A DNA stretch of 20,067 nucleotides from a virus. The translations under genes were made by a program, and so were the position numbers. Numbering within the stretch: the first letter of the stretch is position 1; each line of letters opens with the position of its first letter. The notes below the pieces were generated by a model, which was not told the DNA's origin, searched no databases, and saw only the letters and a program-made list of their open reading frames with translations. Positions 1 through 6,631 of this stretch are shown here, piece after piece. The DNA is taken from positions 1 through 20,067 of IMG/VR virus record IMGVR_UViG_3300019458_000619; one strand, given 5' to 3'.

Positions 1-1698
1 ATGTCCAACACGCTCGCCACCGCGCTGATCGCCCGCCAGGAGCGTCTCGCCGCCGAACGCGGCACGATCGAAAGCCATTGGCAGGAGATCGCCGAGCTGG
101 TCGCGCCCATGCGGGCCGAGTTCACGCTCCGTCGCATGGCGGGCGACAAACGCCAGCAACGGATTTACGACGGCACACCCGGCCTTGCCGCCGAGAATCT
201 CGCGGCCGGCATCTGGGGCATGGTCACGAACAGCGCCAACGAATGGTTTCGCATCGAGGCGCGCGAGGACCGCATCAACGCGGATCCGGCGGCGCAACGC
301 TGGCTCGAGGATGTCTCGCGGCTCATGCGGCAGGCCTTCGCCGCCGGCGGCCAACGCTTCTACGCGCGGGCGGTCGATCTCTATGCCGACCTGGTGACGT
401 TCGGCACCGGCATTTTCTATGTCGAGGAGAAGGCGGACGGCGGGGCGCACTTCGCCTGCCGGCATCTTGCGGAATGCTACATCGCCGAGAACGAGCGCGA
501 CGAGATCGACACGGTCTACCGGCGGTTCGAATGGACGGCACGGCAGGCGCATCTGCAATGGGGCGACAAATGCAGCGAGGCGGTGTGCCGCGCGGTCGAG
601 CGCGAACCGGAACGCAAGTTCGCCTTTCTTCATGTCGTGCGGCCGCGCGAGACGGGTCCGGCGGGCCGCGATCGCATGCAGCTCGACAAGGCCTTCGAGA
701 GTTTCCATGTCGATGTCGAGGGACGCTGTATCGTCGCCGAAGGCGGCTATTACGAGTTTCCGTTCCAGGTGCCGCGCTGGTCGACACGCTCGCGCAGCGT
801 CTATGGCGACAGCCCGGCCATGCTGGCGTTGCCTGACATCAAGATGCTGAACGCGATGGCGAAGACCACGATCGTCGCCGCGCAGAAGGCGGCCGATCCG
901 CCGATCCTGGCGCCCGATGAAACAGCGGTGCGCGGCATCCGCACCGCGCCGGGCGGCATCATCTATGGCGGCATCGACGATAACGGGCGCGTGCGCTACC
1001 AGCCGCTGGTGACCGGCGCCAATATCGGGCTCACGCTCGAGATGGCGGAGCAGCGGCGGCAAGCGATCCGCGAGGCGTTTCACTGGTCGCTGCTGCTGAT
1101 GGTCGCGCAGCCGAACCAGACCGCGACCGAGGTGCTGGCGCGCCAGGAGGAGAAGCTGCGGCTCATGGGACCGCATCTCGGGCGCATCCAGAGCGAGTTT
1201 CTCGATCCGCTGCTGGATCGTCTTTTCGGCATGCTGGTGCGTGCCGGCCGCGTGCCGCCCATTCCGCCGATCTTCGCGGACCTGCCGGAGCTCAAGATCG
1301 AGTATGTCTCGCCGGCGGCGCGTGCGCAGCGTGCGGCCGAGGGCCAGGCGATCGTGCAGGCGTTGCAGGCGCTGATGCCGCTCGGCGCGATCAAGCCGGA
1401 GCTTTACGAAGCGATCGATGTCGACGCCGCGGCGCGTGCGATCGCCAGCGCGTTCGGTGCGCCATCGTCACTGCTGAAACCGGCCGACGAAGTAGCCGCG
1501 GCTCGGGAGGCGAATGCGCAGCAGACGATGATGCAGGGCCTGCTCGGGGCGGCGGGCCCGGCAACCGGCGCGCTCAAGAATCTCGCGCAGGCCGGCAAGG
1601 CCGGGCAGGAGCTGCTCGGCGGCGAGGGGCTTGCCGCGATGATCGGCAATCTCGCCGGCAATGCGGCAACGAGCGAACCGGTGACGCCGAATGGTTGA
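1..1698 (+). CDS. Podovirus-type portal (head-to-tail connector) protein
   Basis: A 565-residue protein of the T7/BPP-1-type head-to-tail connecting protein family. It forms the dodecameric ring at one capsid vertex through which DNA is packaged and ejected. Family-like features are the N-terminal segment around residues 20-75 (W-x-E-I-A-E-L-V-A-P-M, then a G-x-W-G-M stretch), an SVYGDSPAM-like clip/stem region near residues 267-275, and the central QPNQTATEV segment followed by a long helix ending in FLDPLLDRLFG. The length is typical. The C-terminal 60 residues are Ala/Gly-rich with a Q-rich start, as in many podoviral portals. The window begins on its ATG, so the upstream ribosome binding site is not visible. 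It is the first of a same-strand structural operon and overlaps the next gene by 8 nt. Confidence 0.93.
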   Translation: MSNTLATALIARQERLAAERGTIESHWQEIAELVAPMRAEFTLRRMAGDKRQQRIYDGTPGLAAENLAAGIWGMVTNSANEWFRIEAREDRINADPAAQRWLEDVSRLMRQAFAAGGQRFYARAVDLYADLVTFGTGIFYVEEKADGGAHFACRHLAECYIAENERDEIDTVYRRFEWTARQAHLQWGDKCSEAVCRAVEREPERKFAFLHVVRPRETGPAGRDRMQLDKAFESFHVDVEGRCIVAEGGYYEFPFQVPRWSTRSRSVYGDSPAMLALPDIKMLNAMAKTTIVAAQKAADPPILAPDETAVRGIRTAPGGIIYGGIDDNGRVRYQPLVTGANIGLTLEMAEQRRQAIREAFHWSLLLMVAQPNQTATEVLARQEEKLRLMGPHLGRIQSEFLDPLLDRLFGMLVRAGRVPPIPPIFADLPELKIEYVSPAARAQRAAEGQAIVQALQALMPLGAIKPELYEAIDVDAAARAIASAFGAPSSLLKPADEVAAAREANAQQTMMQGLLGAAGPATGALKNLAQAGKAGQELLGGEGLAAMIGNLAGNAATSEPVTPNG

Positions 1699-2014
1699 TG
1701 CGGCGACGCAGGCGCGCGCAACACCCAAGGGCGGCGTGCTCTGGCTGATGCGCGCATTCGGCTGGCGGCGCGCGCAAGCGGTCGCCGCCGCCTATCGCCG
1801 CCTTCTCGATCCGAAGGACGAAGCGGCGCGCCTGATCCTCGACGACCTCGCGCGCTATTGCCGCGCGGGCGCGACGAGTTTCGTTGCCGGCGATCCGCAC
1901 CAGACCGCGTTCAACGAAGGCGCGCGCGATGCATTCCTGCACGTGATCGAGATGATCGGGCTCGAGCCGTCCGATCTGCCGCTCGATCTGCCGGAACGGA
2001 GCGCGCAGGACTGA
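1691..2014 (+). CDS. Bbp19-like small phage protein
   Basis: A 107-residue protein resembling the Bbp19-like phage family, named after Bordetella phage BPP-1. The recognisable core is residues 52-95: a (I/V)LDDLARYCRAG helix, then SFVAGDP, then TAFNEGARDAFLHVIE. In this family the gene typically sits beside the podovirus portal, as here; its molecular role is not established, although a head or packaging accessory role is plausible. The ATG lies inside the last codons of the portal gene, which points to translational coupling. An N-terminal basic helix (LMRAFGWRRAQAVAAAYRRL) precedes the core. The family assignment is by motif recognition only. Confidence 0.75.
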   Translation: MVDAATQARATPKGGVLWLMRAFGWRRAQAVAAAYRRLLDPKDEAARLILDDLARYCRAGATSFVAGDPHQTAFNEGARDAFLHVIEMIGLEPSDLPLDLPERSAQD

Positions 2015-2238
2015 CGCGGCGCAAGACCGCGCCGAAACCGTAACGACGACTGAAACCTGATGCGTGCTGCTCGCGGCGCGAGCCCGTGAGGGTTCGCCGT
2101 CGCGGCGCCGGCCGGCGGCGTGCGCGTGGCGCCGCAGGGGCTCCCGACTGCATGCCGTTCCGACGGCGCGGACGGGCGGCGACTCGCCGCGGCCGGCCGG
2201 CTGCTTTCTCCGCACGCCATTCCACGAGGTGACGATCG
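2015..2238. other. GC-rich non-coding gap between Bbp19-like gene and toxin 1
   Basis: This 224-nt stretch holds no convincing gene: the short ORFs in it are Arg/Ala-rich by-products of extreme GC content. It can fold into several small hairpins, for example GGCGC/GCGCC near 2018-2033 with a 6-nt loop, and GC-palindromic runs around 2140-2205, but none has a T-tract. The only clear signal is the GAGGTG ribosome binding site at 2226-2231 for the next gene. It may be a structured leader or the scar of an insertion between the portal block and the toxin island. Confidence 0.5.
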
Positions 2239-5200
2239 ATGGACGATCCGAGACCGGGCAGCAAGCTCGCGCCCGAACCATCTGCCTTGGGCGCGGGCTG
2301 GAGCCTGTCGCAGTCGCTCGACGGCGCGCTCCGGCACGCGAAGCCGAAAGAATCGCTGAGCCGGCATCTCGTCGGGTATCGCGTCGCCTTGCCGGAAGCC
2401 GATCAAACGCAGGTGTCCGAGTATTCGCCTGACGATGCGGCGCTGGTCGCGCGTGCGACGCAGGCAGGCGAGGCGGCCTGGGCGCATGAGCGGATCGCGC
2501 TGATCGGGCGCGCGCTCGACGAGGAGGCGCAGCGTCTCGCGGCCGATCCGCAGAAGGCCGGCAAGGTCGCGGAACACCTGGCGCCGCTGATCGAAAAAGC
2601 TTTTGCCGGCGCGCTGGCCGAAGCGCCGGGCGAGCAGGCGCGCGCGATCGTGGGCCGCGAGCAGGAGCCGCTCGAAACCGAGCTGCTGGCGGAGCGCGCG
2701 GTGATGTCGGTTGCGGCCGCGCAGCGCGCCGAGCGCGAGGGGCGTCGCGCCGCGCTGGAAGACGAGCTCGCGATGCTGAAGACGCAGCCGCAGCGCTGGG
2801 CCGCGGCGCACGGACGGCGCGCGCGCTCGATCGACGATCTGCCGTTCGACGGGAAGCGCAAGACGGCGCTCAAGGGCGTGGCCGCGCGGGCGCAGGCGAA
2901 TGCGGCGGCGGAAGGGTTGCTGCAGCAGGACGCGCACTGGCTGCTCGAGGATCTTGACGATCCGGCGTTTGCCGGCGCGCTGGGCAAGGACGATGCGGCG
3001 CGCTGGCGCTCGGAAGCGGAAACGGCGATCGCGCGGCGGGCGGAACGTGTCGCGGCGGAAGGCGCGGAGCGCGCGCAGCTCGCGGCCGCCGACATGCGCG
3101 CGACCTTGAAGCGCTTCAAGGACAAGGACGACGGGCCGTTGCCGCCGCGCGAAAAGATCGTCGCGGCGCTGGGCGTGGACGCAGCGAACGACGTGCTGTC
3201 GGCGACGCTCAAAGGTCGCAAGCATCGCCACGCGATCGGTGCGGCCGCCTTGCTGGCGCCGGCGGACGAGGGCGCCTGGCTCGATGCCGCGCCAGACAAG
3301 GAGACGCGCACGGTTCGCGAGCTCGCGGTCGCGACCAAAGGCGCCGCGGTTGCCGGCAATCCCGGCCGCTGGCTGATGCAGCACAGCGCGACGCTCAAAG
3401 AGCTCGCGAAAGAAGCAACGGACGATCCGGTGAAGCTGCCGCGCCTCGCCGATCACTACGCAGCGCTGCGGAACCAGGTGAGCGGGCGTGCGGCGAATGA
3501 CGCCGATGCCGCCCCCGCAGCAACAGATGCCCCGGCGTCGACCGCCGCTTCGGCAGGCGCAGACTCACCGAGCGACGATGCGCCGTTGCCGGACGAAGTC
3601 GCGGCCGACCTGGTCGAGCAGGTGCTGGCCGGCGAGACGCCGCAGGCGCGGCTCGATTCGCTGACGACGATTCTAGACGGCGCAGCGGACGGCGGCAGCA
3701 CCGATCCCGACGATCGCGCGCGCGCCGATGCGATCGCGCGTCAGCTCGAAACGCTCGGCCTGCCGACCGGCACGGCAACGCGCTGGGCGCAGCTATCCGA
3801 TCCGCAGACGCGCCGCAGCGCGCGCCTCGCGTTGCTCGGCGGGTTCGCAAAGCAAATCGCGGAGGAAGGAAAGATCCTCAGCGGGGAAAGCGAGGAGTCG
3901 GAGATCGTCGGCGGGGAAGGCGAGGAGCCGGAGATCGTCGGCGGGGAAGGCGGCGACACGATTTCAATCGAAGACCTAGGACCGATTTTCTTTCCGCGCG
4001 GGATGACCAGCGACCTATACAAGCGACTCATTCGCGCTCGTGTCGATCAGCTTGTTAAAACGGGCGACGTTTCGCGTGAGGAAGCGGATCGGTTTCTTGC
4101 GGATGAGGGGCTCACGGCCCTTACGGAAATCGAGCTACCGGAAGAAACAGCAACGCAACTCTACAGCGCCGACAACAATGAAGTGGTTGCGGCGCTGTCA
4201 GAGTTCGCCGATGTCGTTCTCTTGGGCGCCGAAAAGCTAGCGGAACTCGAAGAAAAGTACGGCTGGCTGGCCGAAGTTGCGCTGCGGGGCGCTCAGCTAA
4301 TAGTTGGCGGACCCTTCAAAACGATTGTCAGCATCATTGTAGATCGGGGAATCGATGCGGTTCTAAATGAGTACGGCGAGGAAGCATTTGACCGCGCCAT
4401 AACGTTTGTTGGCGATCAGTTTACAAACATCTTCAGTATCAACAGTGAAGATGCACAAAAGATTGGCGCCGCTACAATCTTTGGCCTTCTGGCTGTTACC
4501 GGCGTCGCTTCCGGTGCGGTCGACACGTTCCGGTTCGCTCGACACATCGTTCGGCGGTTTCGAAATCAATTGAGATGGGCAGCCAATCGTCCATCACTTG
4601 AGAATGAACCGTTCTATAGGGATCGTCCCGAAACGCGTGACGCGGTCGAGGTCTGGACCAGTAAGCACGGCACCGAGCGGTACACCGTAACGCTCACGAA
4701 GTTCATGGAAAGCCGTGCCTTTCGACACTTGAGTCGACGTGAGAAGGCCTGGTTAATCGGAATGTTTCGTCAGGATGTGCTTCCACGTACGTCTGAGAGT
4801 TACGCACAACGTCTGATCGGTCCGCTCGCAGAACGAGAGGATTTCAAGATGGCTGTACACTATGTAGTCCAGCTTCCAAATGGAAAGAGTACTAAGCCGG
4901 ACCTCGTATTGTTTGCGAGTAGCGCGGATCCGGACGCACTGCATCGATTGGATCCGTTTTTGAAGAGTGTGGCAGAGGGTTTTACGGCTGTTGTTGAAGC
5001 CAAGGGTCCACTCCAACGGCTAACAAGCAACCAGTTCTATCTCCGTCGTGCCATGGACGAAATTGGGCGTAGCGATAGCTTTGAAGTTGGGGATTTGCCG
5101 ATCAGCGAATATCCACCTGACCTCCTAAGGGAGTCTGTGGATGTGATTCTTCAGCGGTATCCGGATGTGAAGCCGGCGCACGCTTACCTCCTGGTCGACG

Positions 5201-5319
5201 AACTACGCAAGCATTTCAATCCGAAATTGCCGGTATGGCAACTACTAGCGGCCACGTCTGGAATTCTTGGTTTAATTGCAGTTATTGGCGGCGATCAAAC
5301 CAGTGATTCGAAGCAGTAA
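2239..5319 (+). CDS. Large modular toxin 1: helical N-module, hydrophobic middle domain, PD-(D/E)xK nuclease C-terminus
   Basis: 1026 residues; the ATG is preceded by GAGGTG at 2226-2231. Residues 16-420 are Ala/Glu/Arg-rich, predicted almost wholly helical, and resemble podoviral internal virion or ejection proteins in style without matching a family I recognise. Residues 420-545 form a low-complexity Ala/Asp linker plus a second helical block. Residues 549-571 are an acidic repeat linker. From about 575 the sequence diverges from its paralogue and GC falls. Hydrophobic Gly-rich stretches at about 676-710 and 742-760 look like a membrane-interacting pre-toxin domain. Residues 870-945 carry a PD-(D/E)xK signature: D888 in a KPDLVLF strand, E920-A-K922 in a VVEAKG strand, then a conserved Q after LTSN. 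A hydrophobic segment near 1000-1017 ends the protein. A DNA-cleaving toxin is likely. Delivery by the virion is inferred only from gene position. Confidence 0.72.
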   Translation: MDDPRPGSKLAPEPSALGAGWSLSQSLDGALRHAKPKESLSRHLVGYRVALPEADQTQVSEYSPDDAALVARATQAGEAAWAHERIALIGRALDEEAQRLAADPQKAGKVAEHLAPLIEKAFAGALAEAPGEQARAIVGREQEPLETELLAERAVMSVAAAQRAEREGRRAALEDELAMLKTQPQRWAAAHGRRARSIDDLPFDGKRKTALKGVAARAQANAAAEGLLQQDAHWLLEDLDDPAFAGALGKDDAARWRSEAETAIARRAERVAAEGAERAQLAAADMRATLKRFKDKDDGPLPPREKIVAALGVDAANDVLSATLKGRKHRHAIGAAALLAPADEGAWLDAAPDKETRTVRELAVATKGAAVAGNPGRWLMQHSATLKELAKEATDDPVKLPRLADHYAALRNQVSGRAANDADAAPAATDAPASTAASAGADSPSDDAPLPDEVAADLVEQVLAGETPQARLDSLTTILDGAADGGSTDPDDRARADAIARQLETLGLPTGTATRWAQLSDPQTRRSARLALLGGFAKQIAEEGKILSGESEESEIVGGEGEEPEIVGGEGGDTISIEDLGPIFFPRGMTSDLYKRLIRARVDQLVKTGDVSREEADRFLADEGLTALTEIELPEETATQLYSADNNEVVAALSEFADVVLLGAEKLAELEEKYGWLAEVALRGAQLIVGGPFKTIVSIIVDRGIDAVLNEYGEEAFDRAITFVGDQFTNIFSINSEDAQKIGAATIFGLLAVTGVASGAVDTFRFARHIVRRFRNQLRWAANRPSLENEPFYRDRPETRDAVEVWTSKHGTERYTVTLTKFMESRAFRHLSRREKAWLIGMFRQDVLPRTSESYAQRLIGPLAEREDFKMAVHYVVQLPNGKSTKPDLVLFASSADPDALHRLDPFLKSVAEGFTAVVEAKGPLQRLTSNQFYLRRAMDEIGRSDSFEVGDLPISEYPPDLLRESVDVILQRYPDVKPAHAYLLVDELRKHFNPKLPVWQLLAATSGILGLIAVIGGDQTSDSKQ
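2290..3975. repeat. Large direct repeat, copy 1 (toxin N-module)
   Basis: This stretch encodes residues about 18-579 of toxin 1 and repeats at 6653-8285. The start aligns at the GAGWSLSQSLD motif in both copies (W at 2299 and at 6662). At protein level the copies are nearly collinear apart from the Ala/Asp-rich linker around 3490-3590, which differs. Nucleotide identity is uneven: a 175-nt block at 3274-3448 has only 5 differences from 7640-7814, whereas the preceding 90 nt differ at about one base in five. Confidence 0.9.
3883..3951 (+). repeat. 30-nt tandem repeat encoding an acidic linker
   Basis: Two full 30-nt units (3883-3912 and 3913-3942) plus a partial third encode GE(S/G)EE(S/P)EIVG twice and then GEG. 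Toxin 2 has only one equivalent unit near 8221-8255, so the number of units varies between paralogues. The repeat marks the boundary between the conserved N-module and the variable C-terminal part. An acidic, flexible hinge or a cleavage/processing site are both possible roles. Confidence 0.8.
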
Positions 5320-5327
5320 CAATCATC

Positions 5328-5355
5328 TTGCCAAACTTTGTCCGACGAATAAGAT
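5328..5355 (+). promoter_or_regulatory. Candidate sigma70-type promoter for immunity gene A
   Basis: TTGCCA (5328-5333) matches the -35 consensus at 5 of 6 positions. After a 16-nt spacer, TAAGAT (5350-5355) matches the -10 consensus at 4 of 6. The 73-nt gap before the ATG at 5393 would give a leader of about 30 nt. A private promoter would let the immunity gene be expressed in a lysogen while late genes are silent. Prediction by eye only. Confidence 0.35.
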
Positions 5356-5392
5356 GCGGTACCGATAACTAAACACGTAAAACGAGCATCAC

Positions 5393-5968
5393 ATGGGCGT
5401 AGGTATTGAAGTATGGTTTCGAAGCGGTCCGTCGCTTGATCCCGTCGTTGAGACGCTTAATGACCCAGCCTTGCCGGTTGACCGGTTTCGCCCCGTTCGT
5501 TCGGCAGCCAAACCCGGACTGGGATTTCCGGCTGATTCCTACGGATTCTCGATATTCAGGGCTTTTCAAGCATCAGACGTCGAGAGTTTTCGAGAGAAGA
5601 CCAAGGCTTTGGGTTTGGAAGGGCTATGCGTTCTCAATTTCCGTCAGACAATAGACGAACTTTTAGTTCCAGAGGATCCTTTCTCCCCATTCTGGATTGA
5701 CAATGTGGATGTTCAACATGCCGAACAGACGGCTGAGTCCGCCGAGAACATGCTGCGGATGATTGAGGGCGGTCGGTGGGATGAACTGCAACATTTTGTG
5801 ACTAGAATGGAGCGATGGAAACTGGACGGATACTATCTTGGCGTGGCCGTTTCAGAAGCTGAGTTCATTGAAGCTGTGGTAGATGAATTGACGAAGATCG
5901 CCGGACATTGTCGCTGGTTCGCTGCCAATCGAACGCAACCGGTTCTGGTGTCAGTCGCGACAATATAA
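5393..5968 (+). CDS. Putative immunity protein A for toxin 1
   Basis: 191 residues, directly downstream of toxin 1 after a 73-nt gap. It has no signal peptide or membrane segment, as expected for a cytoplasmic immunity protein. It is a divergent relative of the two other small island proteins. Shared landmarks are an N-terminal strand ending F-(V/R)-(K/R)-S, a (V/M)-x-E-x-L-x-DP motif, a central GLEGLC-(V/I)-(L/V)-N stretch at residues 74-82, FW about 20 residues later, and a C-terminal W-x-x-x-N-R-x-x-PV strand. The start is chosen because it aligns with the paralogues; its ribosome binding site is weak. GC is lower than in the phage genes (32 of 60 at 5881-5940). The cognate pairing with toxin 1 is inferred from adjacency. 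Confidence 0.6.
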   Translation: MGVGIEVWFRSGPSLDPVVETLNDPALPVDRFRPVRSAAKPGLGFPADSYGFSIFRAFQASDVESFREKTKALGLEGLCVLNFRQTIDELLVPEDPFSPFWIDNVDVQHAEQTAESAENMLRMIEGGRWDELQHFVTRMERWKLDGYYLGVAVSEAEFIEAVVDELTKIAGHCRWFAANRTQPVLVSVATI

Positions 5969-6024
5969 CGGGGGCCGCCACGAAGAAATAGCAAAGCGTA
6001 TGCCGACCGAACCAAAGGTGCATC

Positions 6025-6567
6025 ATGTACCTGCACAATTTTGCAATCTTCGTGAAGAGCAGCGATCCCGCAAATCCAATGATCGAGATTCTGGGAGATC
6101 CCGAGTATCAGAACGACTACGCGCCCGTGGTTGGCGCGCCGGGGGTTGACGGGTTGAGCGACACGGCGTTGGGCAATCTGTTCCATGCCATGTCGTATTT
6201 CATGGGGGAGCCGCTGCCGTGGGCGGTTACGCATGGGCTTGAGGGCCTGTGCATCGTAAATGACTACAATATGGATGCCTTGAATGGCATAGTGCCGATT
6301 GACGCGACATCTCTGTTTTGGCGCGACGCGATTCACGTTCGAACTGCCTCGGCGACGCTCACAGCTGGACGTCGACTGCAGAGTCTGTTCGGCGAGCGGA
6401 ATCCGGAGATCGTTGCCAAGGTGGCCGAATGCCCCAAAGCAAGCGGACAAACGACAGAGGACCAACTCATCGAACTGGCCGAACAACTCGAGTTCTTGCT
6501 CCGACATCTCGAATGGATCGTCGAGAACCGTTCCTGGCCGGTCGTCTCCATGTGTTTTTACGACTAG
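6025..6567 (+). CDS. Putative immunity protein B (orphan or second immunity)
   Basis: 180 residues, exactly the length of immunity C (9709-10251) and about two-thirds identical to it by eye, with near-identical stretches such as PEYQNDYAPVVGAPG and the C-terminal PVVSMCFYD. It carries the family core GLEGLCIVN at residues 72-80. The start is supported by an AAAGG ribosome binding site 7 nt upstream, matching that of immunity C. It has no toxin directly upstream that immunity A does not already serve, so it may be an orphan immunity left by loss or exchange of a toxin, or it may protect against a competitor's variant. It is followed after 64 nt by the start of toxin 2. Confidence 0.6.
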   Translation: MYLHNFAIFVKSSDPANPMIEILGDPEYQNDYAPVVGAPGVDGLSDTALGNLFHAMSYFMGEPLPWAVTHGLEGLCIVNDYNMDALNGIVPIDATSLFWRDAIHVRTASATLTAGRRLQSLFGERNPEIVAKVAECPKASGQTTEDQLIELAEQLEFLLRHLEWIVENRSWPVVSMCFYD

Positions 6568-6631
6568 GACTTAATTGAACTAATTCTCGGTTCGCTCGGA
6601 CCTGTTTCAGGAGACTATTGAGGGGGCCCGT

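Noticed and set aside
1855-3456. 533-codon open frame on the minus strand opposite the toxin 1 N-module
   Set aside because: Very Arg/Ala-rich, no ribosome binding site, antisense to a well-supported gene. Long antisense frames are expected in such GC-rich coding DNA. The matching frame at 6467-7591 is explained by the repeat.
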